From assembly GCA_028532985.1 (NCBI GenBank), contig JANCIK010000012.1:1302001-1366000 (forward strand): a stretch of DNA of 64,000 nucleotides. The letters run 5' to 3'. Position numbers and translations under genes: made by a program. This document shows, piece after piece, positions 35,501 through 47,389 of the stretch (position 1 is its first letter; every line of letters starts with the position of its first letter). The DNA is from Stropharia rugosoannulata. Lineage: Eukaryota > Basidiomycota > Agaricomycetes > Agaricales > Strophariaceae. The notes below the pieces were generated by a model. The model did not search any database. It saw nothing but the letters and a program-made list of their open reading frames with translations, and was not told where the DNA came from.

Positions 35501-36606
35501 ATAAACTCAATATCGCCGCTTCTGAAATCAACACTCATCTCACCGAAAGAAACTTCATGTCTGCTACCAACTCGGCTTATAATTTCTGGCTGTACGAACT
35601 GTGCGATGTGTACATCGTGAGCATCTCTTCCTGATTGCTTTCTACTGTTTGTTAGAATGACCCGCTACTGTAGGAAGCGATGAAACCCATGATGGACGAA
35701 TCGTCGCCGGCTGAGACACGAAAGTCCGCCCAGCAGACTCTGTATACCTGCCTGGATCAGGGCTTGCGTCTGCTCCATCCCTTCATGCCTTTCGTCACAG
35801 AGGAGCTGTGGCAGCGTCTCCCCCGCCGTCCCAATGACCCTACCCCGTCTATCATGGTTGCCCAATACCCCATTAAGGTATGTTGCGCCGGTGTTATCTA
35901 TCCGCGTTCACACTGACTCTTTGTTGCAGGACGCTGCGTTCACGTTTGAAGAAGCCGAGAAGCAATTCGACCTCGTTTTCACCGCACTCAAAACAGCCCG
36001 CTCGCTTGCTGCTTCTTACAACCTGCAGAGCAACATCCAATGTGAGCAACAGACTTTTTTGCGGGAGAGTTCACCATCTTATTTTTTCGATACAGTCTTC
36101 GTACAAGTACAGACTGAAGAAGAAGAGAAGCTATTCGCTCCCCAGATGACCACCATTGTCTCCCTGTCGAAAGGGTGCACGAGTGCCAAGGTCGTGCGCA
36201 ACGCTGCGGACGTCCCCGCCGGATGCGGTAGCGCCGTAGTAATACCCACCGTCATTGTTCATACCCTCGTGAGGGTAAGTACATCTGCTTATGAGATTGT
36301 TCATACCAGCTGACGAACGCGTGTGAAGGGTCTTGTGGATTTGGACAGCGAGATCGCAAAGCTTGACAAAAAGCTTGACTTCGCGCGGCTCAACCTGCAG
36401 AAAATCGTCAAACTCGAGTCGCAGCCCGAGTACAGCGAGACTGTTCCTGAAAATGTTCGCGCAGCGAATACGGACAAGGTGCGTTCATTTTTTTTCCATC
36501 TCGCGATTGATCCCTAACCCTTCTGGACTGCGAATAGCGCAAAACGCTTGAGGCGGAGATCGCAACGATAGAGACATCAAGAAATATGTTCACGCAACTG
36601 AAGTAA
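32508..36606 (+). CDS. VAS1: Valyl-tRNA synthetase, probably dual-targeted
   Basis: Eighteen exons give about 1,073 residues: 32508-32640, 32696-32860, 32912-33146, 33198-33362, 33410-33491, 33537-33771, 33820-33908, 33961-34185, 34231-34334, 34385-34466, 34518-35226, 35282-35409, 35461-35616, 35674-35877, 35930-36041, 36096-36274, 36329-36478 and 36538-36606. Class I signatures are both present: [15 protein letters not shown] (HIGH) and [10 protein letters not shown] (KMSKS). The editing domain ([26 protein letters not shown]) and the C-terminal coiled tRNA-binding helix ([16 protein letters not shown]) are intact. It charges tRNA-Val with valine. The leader [20 protein letters not shown] is basic, Ser-rich and non-acidic like a mitochondrial presequence, and a second Met lies at residue 23 (ARMAST). 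In yeast VAS1 the two starts give mitochondrial and cytosolic enzymes. A Lys-rich extension follows, as in other eukaryotic enzymes. Confidence 0.96.
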
Positions 36607-36807
36607 AGTACATATATAGATTAAAGGGACCGTATGAGAGGATGCAAAGCGAGTTTTAATGGATATCGTTTCGTGATGCTGAAAATTTTCTTATAAACAT
36701 GTGGAAGATTTCTCTAGAAAAGAAGACCGGCATGTGCCGACGCTAAGGAGTTTATTTTGAGCGCGCATTGTGCTTGGCGCATCCGATATGCTTGCAAGAC
36801 AACACCC

Positions 36808-38190
36808 ATGATGATCTCCCAACTCCCCCACGACATTCTTCAAGACATCGTCGATACGGTTGCAGACGATGGGGACTACTGCACTCTTTTTTCTCTTTCC
36901 TCAACGTGCAAAAACATACTGCCTATGTGCCGTGCGCACATTTTCAAGACCATGACTCTAGTTCCACGCGACTGGGATTACCTCTCTAAGGAGTCAACTC
37001 CAGAGAGCTACCGCCTTGGATCACTCCTACGCAACCGCCAAATTTTCAGAGTGAAAATTGCGATAGACTTGGTCAAAAGCAGCCCGAACATACTGGACTA
37101 CGTTCGCACTTTGCATCTCCAATCGCACCAGTCTAACTATAACGACCTGGCGTACCTAGACCTGCTGTCAAAATTTTCCCGGCTGTCAGATCTTACAATA
37201 ACTGCTTGCGAGTATATTCAACAGCAAAGCGCGGACTCGTACATGCCCAGATGGAACTGGGAGCAATTTCCAAAGTCATACCAAGATGCACTGGTCCAGC
37301 TCATCCAGCGCTCTCCAATTCAGACTTTATCTATAGAGAACGCTGGAAATATCCCGCGATCCGTGCTGGGATCCTGTGCAAATCTCAAGGTTCTTACATT
37401 GCTGTGTACAACCTTTTCCTCCGGCGAAAACTGCGAAGAGCAGTCCGCTCCGTTAGAGATCAAGGAGCTCTACTTCAAGTATGATATGAGTGCGGCGCTG
37501 TCTCTTTTAGACAGCTCAGATGATACCCCTAGTATAATAAACCCTGCGGCGTTGGAAACAGTGGCCTTTGCCTTGCACTCTGCAAGCGCAAATGGGATGG
37601 AACATAGAGCCTTAAAGGACGTTGAATCGCTTGAAGAACTGCTTATGTCTGACCCCGGTCAGTGTTTAATTTCTTGTTATTTCATTCCTTCATTAACATT
37701 CAGGTCTGTACCTCCTGAAATAGAAGTCAACAGCTACACCAATTTTCTCAGAGATGTGCTCGATAATCTGCACGCGAATTCATACACCACTCTCAGCTTC
37801 CTGCGTATCAGTATTACGTATACCACCGCCGTACATCCAAAACCTGTACCTAGCACCATTTTGTACGGGCGCGACTTTCAGTGCCTGGAGCGGCTCGAAA
37901 TACTGCTCGATATTGAGGCAGCGGAGTACGAGACAGCTATCTTGGAGGACCTCTCCGTCCTCGATTCCGTTCTGTCGTCACCCCACTACCTCACTCTGCG
38001 ACTGCTTCGCATCGACTGCATGGCCAACTACATATTAACCGAAGAGTCATCGTGGGACTCGATCGCGCGTGCCCAGTTTCCGAAGATCGCGACAGAAAAT
38101 CCCATGTTGCGGTTTGATTACGGGACATTTCATGGTATAGTATATCTGATTTTGAGCGGAAGCAGGTCCCAGCTAATATACACCACATAG
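36808..38190 (+). CDS. F-box/leucine-rich-repeat-type protein
   Basis: An open frame of 460 residues. The N-terminus has an F-box-like segment, ISQLPHDILQDIVDTVADD, then TLFSLSSTCKNILPMCRAHIF, followed by irregular Leu-rich units (VRTLHLQSHQ, LSDLTITACEY, LKVLTLLCTTF, LEIKELYFKYD) as in basidiomycete F-box proteins. It probably recruits substrates to an SCF ubiquitin ligase. The ATG at 36808 is the first in frame. An intron-like segment (37658-37703: GT donor, TTAAC branch-like site, CAG acceptor) lies inside; removing it would shift the frame into a TAG and end the protein at about 290 residues, so the unspliced reading is preferred. It lies 200 bp after the tRNA synthetase on the same strand. 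Confidence 0.8.
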   Translation: MMISQLPHDILQDIVDTVADDGDYCTLFSLSSTCKNILPMCRAHIFKTMTLVPRDWDYLSKESTPESYRLGSLLRNRQIFRVKIAIDLVKSSPNILDYVRTLHLQSHQSNYNDLAYLDLLSKFSRLSDLTITACEYIQQQSADSYMPRWNWEQFPKSYQDALVQLIQRSPIQTLSIENAGNIPRSVLGSCANLKVLTLLCTTFSSGENCEEQSAPLEIKELYFKYDMSAALSLLDSSDDTPSIINPAALETVAFALHSASANGMEHRALKDVESLEELLMSDPGQCLISCYFIPSLTFRSVPPEIEVNSYTNFLRDVLDNLHANSYTTLSFLRISITYTTAVHPKPVPSTILYGRDFQCLERLEILLDIEAAEYETAILEDLSVLDSVLSSPHYLTLRLLRIDCMANYILTEESSWDSIARAQFPKIATENPMLRFDYGTFHGIVYLILSGSRSQLIYTT

Positions 38191-39888
38191 ATTTAAATGA
38201 CTACGGAGTCGAATAATCGAACTTGAACGAACGATGCTGATACCGAATAGGAACACCTTGCCTGGCACAATATTGTCAATACACCAATATACCCGCTTGA
38301 CATGACTAGACAATATAAGACACAATCGAAATACCCTTTGCTAGGTTGCGTTGCGGCACTGCCCATTACGCGTTGGTTTTCTCATATATCTATACAAGGC
38401 AAAATAAGTACCCTGGTGACAAACGAGAAATTAGATGGTTTATTTTTGGATATAACAGTAAGCACGGGGGATCGATGGGCGTTGAGTGAGGCTCCAAGCT
38501 CCAAGCTCCAACATCAATATTCAAATACTCAACACCAACGCCAACAGTCTGGTCATCGCATATCCCAATGCCGTCTGCAAGTGTCGCGACTTGCACTCTT
38601 TATCATGAATGAAGACTAGACCGGTAACTAATAATATTGCACTATTTTTGGATCATTGCTCCATCCATGAGTGAGGAAATCGGAGATGATCAAGCCACTG
38701 GAACGTATGTGCACAGATGTAGCGTGATGAAGGGTACTGAGACATCCAGTCCTTTTATTGACGCCCTACCCTCTTACAATGGTCGTAGCTCCTGCTGAGT
38801 ATACAGTAACTCCCTGTTCGCCGGCCAAGACGCGCATCTCCGAGCGACACATTAACTCCAATGGTGAGCTGGTGAGGTAATATCGTACCTGTTCGGGGGA
38901 CATATGAGAACCCAACAGAGACGGATGTCGCGTATCAATCTGCTAACAGAAAAGGAAAGCGAAGTACCTTATATAGCCAATCAATAAGCAAGCTATTCGA
39001 TGTTTCCTCCGCACTCACTGCCATACAATACTTTCTTCGAGGGCTGATTCTCCCAAATAAACTGAGTAGATGATTAGCTCCCTATATTGTTTATAAAAAT
39101 AGATTTTATACAAACCCACCACCGCAGCCTAAAAAAGCAGCAGCAGCAACTTGATGCCAGGTAGTTCCGTCGATCCCCGCAGCTCTAAGTACCGTAACGG
39201 ATACTATATAGATAGTTCGACAGATGTCGACTTTACATTTTTTTGAGAGAGCAGGGCGAGCAAGGTCACCAACTTAAGGGGGACTCTGGGTAGCAAGCTC
39301 AAGTTGTAAATAGATCAAGTCCCAACATTTTGAGCGATAAATAAAGTCATGTATTCGACATGACAAGGTCTAACCTGGTCCAACTGATATGTAATTTTTG
39401 TGAACTTTTTGTATATGTGTAGAGCAAATGTTTTTGTACCGCAATGAACGTCATGGGTCAATGGTACTATGTGGGAGTATAAAGTTATAAGTGCATCGAG
39501 TTCTATTTATACATTTTGATGTGAGTGAGCTGGGAATAGATACTGAGCTCAACTGACCAAACCTTCAGCTCGTGGGGCGAGACGTTTAAGAGATTGCACG
39601 GATAAGTACATGACACCAGCTGGATGCCGTGTGATGGCAGTGACCGGCATCTCGGCAGGGCTTCCATATACTCTATGTAGCGTGGAAAACTGGGTTTCGC
39701 CGAGAGACACTGGGTTGCTCTAGAAGGTTTCCCAATGGAATTGTCCTAACCGCGGTTCTCGAGAGTCAAAACACTGCGGATGTTATCTACTGCACTCCAT
39801 CTCCTTGTTTCTCACCCCATCGCTGTGACACTTGCTCCACTTCCTCTCTGTTACCTTTGGTAGATATATAGGTGACTTTATACGTGCG
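38191..39888. other. Gene-poor region
   Basis: About 1.7 kb without a recognisable gene. A plus-strand frame at 38302-38619 has a Gln/Ser-rich end but no motif. The start codon of the Fic-domain gene at 39889 follows, so the promoter of that gene is in the last few hundred bases. Confidence 0.4.
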
Positions 39889-41675
39889 ATGTCCGATCTC
39901 TTCGTGGAGCGTTTCATGAATAGTCGTCGCCCTGTGTTAGATTTGCCTGCTTTGACTGTATTGTAAATGTTTCTCTTCTTCCAATAAAATTTCTGATCAC
40001 TCCTTGTACTCAGACGATCCCAGTGGGGGCATTCAGCTCTGAACAAACGCGGCAGATAATTGAATCTCTAGCCCAAGACGCAAACGACAGCTCGGCTTGT
40101 GCAAGAGCGGGGCGTCTGTGGGAAGAAATACTGACAGTAAATCGGCACCCCTTTCTTTTGCTTCGAGTTGCGGACATGAGGACCGCGTTGAATAGCCCCG
40201 TCACTGGCTTACAGCTTTATTTGGAGGTACGCTCCTTAATTAACCATCGGCTCGTTCTGATGGGTTGTACCAGTTGGAACAGTATGTGAAAGACAAGTCG
40301 TACTCGACATGGCTAAAGGAATACAAACTCCAGGTAGAAAAAACTTCTGTGACACAGTGTGAGCCTCCAAGGCCCCGAGGATAGGAATCATCATATTAGC
40401 GCAGACGCTAAGTGAATTATATTCCGATAACTAGTAGCCCATTATAAATATCACTCGGAATTTACACCCAGCCAGCGTTGGCGCACAGGTCTCATCGCAA
40501 ACGATCCCGAGCCGTATTGCAGACTACAAAAATCCAACGTGAACGCTCTCCTCGCTACGTGGAAGGACATCCAAGAAAACGGCTTTGCATCTAAGTACAT
40601 AAACGACTGCTGCTTAGAAACCAATGATATAGAAAACGCATTCGGATTCGACCGCACTGTACGTATTCTACTGAAGATAGTATGTAAGAATGCTCTACTA
40701 AAGCTGTTATTACAGGATTTCGCCAAGCTAGTCAACGGTGGCTTTAATAACGACAACGATATATTGTGCAAAATCAATCGACCTATCCGCGGTGATGTTA
40801 GAAACACCGCTCAGGCTATCATGATGTTACAGGATACACATACAGTTGCGTACATTCCTGCCAGTGAACTTGCCCGACGTACAAATATCTAACACGATTT
40901 GTAGGCCGTGGAAGGAGTGATGCTCATGAGGGAAGCAGAGCATTTCTCTAGCAACATAACAGTCGAAACCATCTGTGCTTTACATCGCAAGCTCATGCGT
41001 TCAACCCAAGTTCTGTGCTATGGCCCACGATCAGATCGACTATCATACTTCAATATTGGAAAGACGCGTCAAGAGAGCCGTACCAATGCAGTCTCAATTA
41101 CTAGCTCTATTAGCGACCAGAAGATGCGGGTACAGTTTTGTCCCTGGGACAGTGTCCGTTCAGAGATGGAACTCTTCTGCACACGTCTTGATGTGAGTCC
41201 CTTTCTGCCCTTGTTTGATGGTTTCCGTACTGATTATGTGCGGCAGTACTTTCTGCAAGATGAACAACTGAAGCGGTTAGATCCCTTTGCACTAGCAGCA
41301 TGGATTAGTCATGTTTTTACTTTTATTCATCCTTTTGAGGTACGACAACTTTGATTATCGTCCAAGTCTCATTTTGATTGACTTGAGAGTTTTTTTATAG
41401 GTCGGTAATGGAAGGATTTCAAGATTGCTCTCCTCTTTGCCTCTGATCAAACAAGGATTACCGCCGATCTCCGTTGGATTGGTCTCAAAATCAGATTACA
41501 TTAGACGGCTTAACGAGGTAAGCAGAGCAAAACCTTGCAATAAACAGCCGTTGACTTTCCGTTATAACAGATTCGGGCTAATAGGGATGGCGATTACAGC
41601 ATGTTGATGACAGCCTTGTTCGACTCAACGACGAAGTCGCTAAGTCAGTTAACTGAGCTAGTGTATGAAACTTGA
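39889..41675 (+). CDS. Fic-domain protein with degenerate active-site loop
   Basis: Nine exons: 39889-39957, 40014-40226, 40274-40358, 40435-40658, 40716-40844, 40905-41192, 41247-41339, 41401-41517 and 41571-41675; 440 residues. Fic enzymes transfer AMP or related groups to proteins. The signature loop HPFEVGNGRISR spans a splice junction at residues about 364-375: the catalytic His, the GNGR anion hole and the final Arg are present. The fifth position, normally the Mg-binding Asp/Glu (HPFxD/E-GNGR), is Val. An upstream segment CLETNDIENAF resembles the E-T-N-x-I-E part of the self-inhibition/recognition helix of eukaryotic Fic proteins, and APVTG-like N-terminal repeats are absent. No signal peptide or membrane helix is seen, so it is probably cytosolic. 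Frames across all nine exons are consistent; the third exon's GTGAGC donor at 40359 was chosen over an earlier GTAGAA because only this keeps the frame. Confidence 0.85.
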
Positions 41676-41867
41676 ACTAAGGAAAGGAAGGAGGGAATTT
41701 TCTGTCTTACCATATTGTATTAACGCGAGGAAGCATTTTAACCCTGCGGGGAATCAGAACTTCGACATGTAAAGATAGTCCTTGCGCCCGCTGACGACTG
41801 AATAGGTTTGTTGAATGGTTCAACATCTCAATTGATCTATTTGGGAGCTGTATGCCACGATTATTCA

Positions 41868-43659
41868 TTATATCATGAACTGGCCGAGATGAAACTGGTA
41901 CAGGTCATGACTTGAGGCTGCCCACAGCGAGCGCCCAGCCTCACCCGATTCCTGTGCAACTTGTAGAGCGACTACGGGGCTCGGGAAGACAGTGAGAAAT
42001 GGGTTTCCGGTCGTCAGTGAATTGGGACGAGTTTGTGGATGGTTTCCCGCAGTGGGGAGCGAAACCATGGCGGGAGGGGACAAAGAGCGACCAGTGCGCA
42101 GGGACCAACCGCGTACACGGCAATCCTGGCCTGCAGCAAAGATGAAGTCATGATCGGTGTCTACTGCAATTCCCTGATGGAAGCAGGTTAATGATGAATG
42201 TAAGGTTCCGTAAAATAAAAATAAAATCGAAGGCGAACCAGGTTGGGAATGTCGCAGTTAACATGGCCCACAAAGACTGTGAGTGGAGTTGAAGAAGGGA
42301 ATCGCGCGTCATAGGTAAGTAGCTATGAGTAAGGGAAAACAAGTCAGCACTTTCTTGATGGGGGGAGTGGATACTTACGTCTCCGTTAAGATGGCTGAGT
42401 AGAATTTCGTTCTCGTGTATGAGATGGATATGGACCACAGAGCTCCTTGGGGCTTCAACATCGTGGAACCGGGTGTCGAAGAGCTTCTGCCCATTATGTT
42501 TCGCCATGCGGGTATCGAAGCGCTCAACCGTGCCATTTCGAGCGCCGGTCCAAACAAGGCTCTATGATAGATATATAAACTCTGTTTAAATAAAATAAAC
42601 CTCGGGACGTACACGATCTTGCACGACTGAGAAGACATCGCTTCGTGTGAAGAGGTATTGCGGGGAGCGGGAGGAATCAATATCAGGGATGTAAATTGCC
42701 TTCTTGCTGGCACCTAATTACGTTTATTATTGGGAGTAGCTGGAAGGCAAAAAGGCCTACCGAGTACCAAGCTTTGCCCGTTGAGATCTGACGCACGTAT
42801 GTCATTTGTGCCATTGATATTCAATAGGAACATGCGTCTGAACTGCAAGTAAGTCTTATGACACTGCCTGGGGAGTGAGTTTGCGTACTCGGGAGTGGTC
42901 AAATCTTGAACAGCTATTCTTCCTGGCCCTAGGCAGGTAGAACTATGGCAGAATCAGCAACAATTTGTATACCTAGGAATATAAACTGACACGCAGCGAG
43001 TTCCAGATACTGATATTGATGAAATCTGTGGATATATGCGCATATAATCATCCCAATGGCAAGCTGGGACTTACAGGAGAGGAAGGCTGAAGATTTAAAT
43101 CGGGTGACCAGTGAATTATGCCGTTGCGGGTCTCCTGGGTGCTGTCTTTATCGCTATACAACCACCCCTGGTCGTCCCCAATGAAACGCCAAGTGCGGCC
43201 GTTCACCTGGGTAGACTGGACAGAATTACTGTCAGAGAACGTCTCCTTTTAACCTCCCAACGATGATGCGGCTCACATAAAAAGTCTGTATATTCCCAAT
43301 AGTGGGTATTTTCACTCGCGTCAGCCGCGATGTTGCTGCGTAATGAAAACTGAGGATATCACTGCGAAGACAGGTCAATCTGCAGTAGATCAAAGTAAGA
43401 CCAAGACTCACTGTGATGCTCTTGAACTTCCTAAAGAACATCCCGTAGATAACAAGGATGTCTGCGAATGTAGTGGAGGGTGCCACCGTCTGTTATTGCC
43501 TCTGCTTGTGGAGCTTCTTTCTACCAATTTTTTGGAGCCTGTGTGTTGGCTCCGTGATATAGTTGCAGGCTCAGGAGGCGGCGCCGTCGGACGTGATGAA
43601 ATGGGGAAGTAACGTTGTCGTTCCTCGTCCCAGTATAGCCCTGGTAGGTCTTTTGGCAT
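41868..43659 (-). CDS. DCAF4-like WD40-repeat protein
   Basis: Nine exons: 43659-43412, 43361-43277, 43206-43075, 43025-42991, 42942-42761, 42713-42613, 42561-42379, 42322-42239 and 42173-41868; 451 residues. The start MPKDLPGLYWDEERQRYFPI is the hallmark opening of DCAF4/WDR21 proteins. WD-type blades follow, including ISSISVSGTRC, SLVWTGARNGTVERFDTR, VHIHLIHENEILLSHLNGD, LLTYDAR, GHVNCD and AAGQDCRVRGWSLRTG. Family members are substrate receptors of the CUL4-DDB1 ubiquitin ligase in animals; the fungal role is unknown. All junctions are GT-AG and restore these blades. It ends 190 bp from the end of the converging Fic gene and is transcribed away from the HAL2-type gene. Confidence 0.9.
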
Positions 43660-44029
43660 AAAGAAGGTGATGGTAAGTGCAAAGGTTGTAACAACTCCGA
43701 CAGTCGCCGCTGTTCAACGATCAGCCCGGCGTCTACCCTGCCTAGGTACCTCTTGAACATGATGAGCTCGCGTCTTGCCACCATGGCTGCTTAAATCCTT
43801 GAATGTGATTAAACAACTTTTCAAAAGCTCATCGACCCTGTCGATCCTTCGGCATCATGAAGAACATGGCAGGCGCACTTTCGCAGTAGTCTATCCGACT
43901 ACAGAAGCAAGCCGCTCCCGGAGAGCGAAGACGTGTACGTTTGGTGTACGTAGCCTTGGGAATAATGGTACTTGTACCAAACTGTTGATGTGCTGATTGT
44001 GTCACACTTGCGTCAGAATCCAATTTGCA
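43660..44029. promoter_or_regulatory. Shared divergent promoter region (DCAF4-like / HAL2-type genes)
   Basis: Start codons are 370 bp apart and point away from each other. No clear TATA box was seen on either strand. Both genes look constitutive by family. Confidence 0.5.
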
Positions 44030-45232
44030 ATGCAGAATGCCTTTCGATATCTTTTGCGCTCCTTTCACATGTCCCAACTTTACGCTACAGAAGAACAAGT
44101 AGCCATTGCGGCAGTGCGCCGCGCTTGCGGACTCACCTCCACTGTCTTCAATAAGCTGATCAAGAATGAAACTCTGACGAAAGGGGACAAGTCGCCAGTC
44201 ACTGGTACGTGCCGACCGTACGATGTGTAGAAGTGTGCTGAATAGGACTCGCAGTAGGAGATTATGCCGCTCAGGCAGTGATAAGCTCAATTCTTAGCCG
44301 TGCATTCCCCCAAGACCCTATTGTAGGAGAGGAAGACGCTGCAGAGCTTCGCACAGAATCAGGCAAGGTCATGAAAGATCGCATTGTCGCCCTCGCAAAC
44401 GAAGCGCTAGCCGGCCCATTAGCTATTGGAGACAGCGAAACATGGGGAATCGGGCCCGGTTCTGAGCAGTCCGACGAGCAGCTTCTCGATGCCATTGACA
44501 GAGGCAACTACCCCGGCTCGCTCACAGGACGTTAGTCCCACCCCTCCATACGCTCATCATACAACCATCTAATAGCTCTCCAAAGGGATGTGGACAATCG
44601 ATCCTATCGACGGCACTAAGGGCTTCTTGAGAGGCGAGCAGTACGCGGTCTGCTTATCGCTCATTGTCGATTCCATCGTGCAGGTAGGTGTCATCGGCTG
44701 TCCCAACCTCCCAGTCGATCCCGCGAACCCTGAGAAGGGTACAGGATGCATCTTCACCGCCGTGCGCGGGCAGGGAGCTCAGCAGCTTACACTTGCAGGG
44801 GGTGATCCGACTCCCATTCGTATCCCTGCGTCCACGCCAGAGTCGTTCAACTTCCTCGAATCGGTCGAGGCCGCGCACTCTTCCCACTCCTTTAACGAGC
44901 GTGTTTCGAGCCTGCTCAACGTAACACGGCCCCCGACGCGCATGGACAGTCAGGCCAAATACGGCTGCCTCGCACGCGGTGAAGGTGGAGCGTACTTGCG
45001 CATGCCGACAGGAGTTGGTTATAAAGAAAAAATCTGGGATCATGCACCGGGCCAAATCCTTGTTGAGGAAGCTGGGGGTGTCGTAACCGACTCCAGGGGA
45101 CAGCCTTTGGACTTTGGACTTGGCCGTACTCTGGGAGAGAATTACGGGGTAATCGCTGCTGGCAAGGACGTCCACGGCCGAGTATTGACCGCTGTTCAAC
45201 AAGCTCTTGCCGACGCGAAGGCAAAAGCATGA
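44030..45232 (+). CDS. HAL2: 3'(2'),5'-bisphosphate nucleotidase
   Basis: Exons 44030-44204, 44255-44530 and 44586-45232; 365 residues. It hydrolyses 3'-phosphoadenosine 5'-phosphate, the by-product of sulfate assimilation, to AMP; the yeast enzyme (Hal2/Met22) is the target of Li and Na toxicity. The Mg-dependent, Li-sensitive phosphatase signatures are complete: GDYAAQAVIS, VGEEDAAELR, WTIDPIDGTKGFLRG and IWDHAPGQILVEEAGGVVTD. The N-terminal YATEEQVAIAAVRRACGLTS is characteristic. The start could also be the ATG at 44069, which opens MSQLYATEEQ like the yeast form; the longer version adds a short basic leader (QNAFRYLLRSFH) that might target mitochondria. Confidence 0.95.
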
Positions 45233-45517
45233 ATGCTGGTGAAGGAATCTGAAGTATGAACACCAATGATGTATGTAAAAAACACAAACACAGACAACAT
45301 TTATCGTCGAATGGCAAAATATGGTTCAACTGCGCTCCTAGTCATCGCTATCTTATCGAACCCTGATAAAACCACATGTAATATTTATGATTTGTTGTCC
45401 AGTATGTTCGGCTGACATCAGAATATTTTGCAAGTCCGAACATGCAATATCATTGCGTACCTGTTGTCATACGCCAGTCACCGATGCACGCCATCTCTCT
45501 TCCTCCAGTCATTGGAT

Positions 45518-47389
45518 ATGTCTCGCGAACAAGTCCAAGCGCTCCAGGATGATCTGGGTTCTCAATTCAACTTCGACACGGCGCTGAACCTGCAACAACC
45601 ATCCGCATGTCTCAGGCTTAGTCCTGAACTGCTAGAGTTTATAGAAAATTCAGGGGACGAGGTAATGTGTTATGGGTCTCAGAGCTGTTCAATACTTATC
45701 ATACTAGCCTTTGGAAGAGATAATTCGCAGACCTGCGCTCCAGCCACCTGTTACAGAATCCAATCTCCCCTTGACGCACTACTTCATATCGTAAGCGTCA
45801 CAACGTTCCCCTAACTATGCTGGCTCAACATGGCTTCCATTGTAGTTCTTCGCACAACACATATTTGCTATCAAGACAGATTGTTGGGAAGTCTTCAGCT
45901 GCATCGTACACGCACGTCCTTGCTCGAAATGGCCGTTGTGTTGGTGCGTCGCATCCGTTCTGAGACTGTTCCAAATCATGTTGACTCCCTAAACAGAGAT
46001 CGACGTATGGCCATCGTCCAAGGGTTTGATAGTTAACCATGGCCTTACGTTCAGCAAAGGTGTTTCGTTCACCTCAGTATGCGAAGCTATCGGTGAAAGT
46101 GTGCCGCCCAATTCATGGCCTGTCTTTGTGAGCCTAGAGTGTCATGTCGACGCAGAGGGGCAAGAAGAACTCGTCAGAATAATGTCGGAGACATGGGGAG
46201 ATAAACTCGTCAAAGGAAGAATCCCGGAACATACAGATGAGGACACCCACATCTCTCCCGCACAGCTTATGGGCAAGATCATCCTGATGGTTTGTTTTGT
46301 GTCCATTTTCTCTCAACCGTTTCAATAATGGGGTTTCTTAGGTTGAATACTATTCCCCTGTCGCCACAGGTACAGGAGAAAAGAAAGACAGCAGTAGTTC
46401 GTCTTCCTCAGAAGTATCCGACGATGAGGATGGTTCTTCTAAAGGCATTTGGCCTTCCCGCTCCCGTAAACCCAAGAAAGAACGCTCCCCAATTTCTGAT
46501 ACACTCGCGGATCTCGGGTACTACGCGCGCAGCCTCAAGCCTCACAAAGGTTGGCAAGAGCAGCCCATCCTTTCTCCCAAGAATATTTTAATCAATATCT
46601 CCGAGCCATCATGCCTGAGCCTTCTCCCACTAGCGCTCCCGCAGCTCATCCAGCATAGCGCGGTTCACCTCCGTCGCATCTTTCCCAAGGGCACCCGAAT
46701 CGGGTCAAGCAACTTCGACCCTTTATTGTTCTGGCGCAACGGGAGCCAGGTCGCTAGTCTGAATTGGCAGGAGTATGACCGGGGTATGCAGATCAACGAG
46801 GCCATGTTTGTGGGCACCCCCGGGTGGGTCCCGAAGCCGCTTTATATGCGCGATCCAACAGTTAAGGCGAGCGGACGCGAGAAATTAGTCGGGGAGGTAA
46901 TTGGGGTTAGCTCATGTACTACTCTTGTCTACTTTCAATATTGTATTATTGACGTTTTCATCAGTGCCTGCACCAAACGGACGTGCGGGGAAAAAGTTTT
47001 CGACTTACATCCGAGCGCAGCTATTCCACGCGCATGGCGATCAGACCTGGCGTTCAAAGACAATTCAAACGAAGCATTCCAACGAAACCGGTGCGGATGT
47101 TCTATGGCACGAAGAATTCTCTTGGGAATATGACAGTGATGAACTGGCTTTCCTGAGGTGCGCATATTCTGTCTTCCATTTTGTATCAACCTCTAAAAAA
47201 GTGCTACGGAAACACACCAGATTTGTGGTTTTTGAAGACGAATTCGGAAAAGACGATAAAATTGTTGTCTTTTGTGCACGGGTTGACACCCTTGTTCAGG
47301 GGAAGTGGGTGCTTGTTCATATGTTGGATACGAAGGGAAAGGATTCGGGAGCTACTCTTCTTGCTCGGTTTGTTGTCGAAAAAATGTAA
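45518..47389 (+). CDS. PLC1: Phosphoinositide-specific phospholipase C (short delta-like form)
   Basis: Seven exons: 45518-45661, 45708-45790, 45846-45943, 45997-46289, 46342-46915, 46965-47157 and 47221-47389; 517 residues. It cleaves phosphatidylinositol bisphosphate to diacylglycerol and inositol trisphosphate. The X box has the first catalytic His ([12 protein letters not shown], about residue 79), VEIDVWPS with metal-binding Glu/Asp (about 109-111) and the second His (VNHGLTF, about 123). A Ser/Asp/Glu-rich linker (about 215-245) separates it from the Y box ([50 protein letters not shown]). A C2 domain ends the protein ([36 protein letters not shown]). Only about 50 residues precede the X box, so EF-hand and PH domains found in yeast Plc1 are missing or lie in an unrecognised upstream exon. 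Confidence 0.93.
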
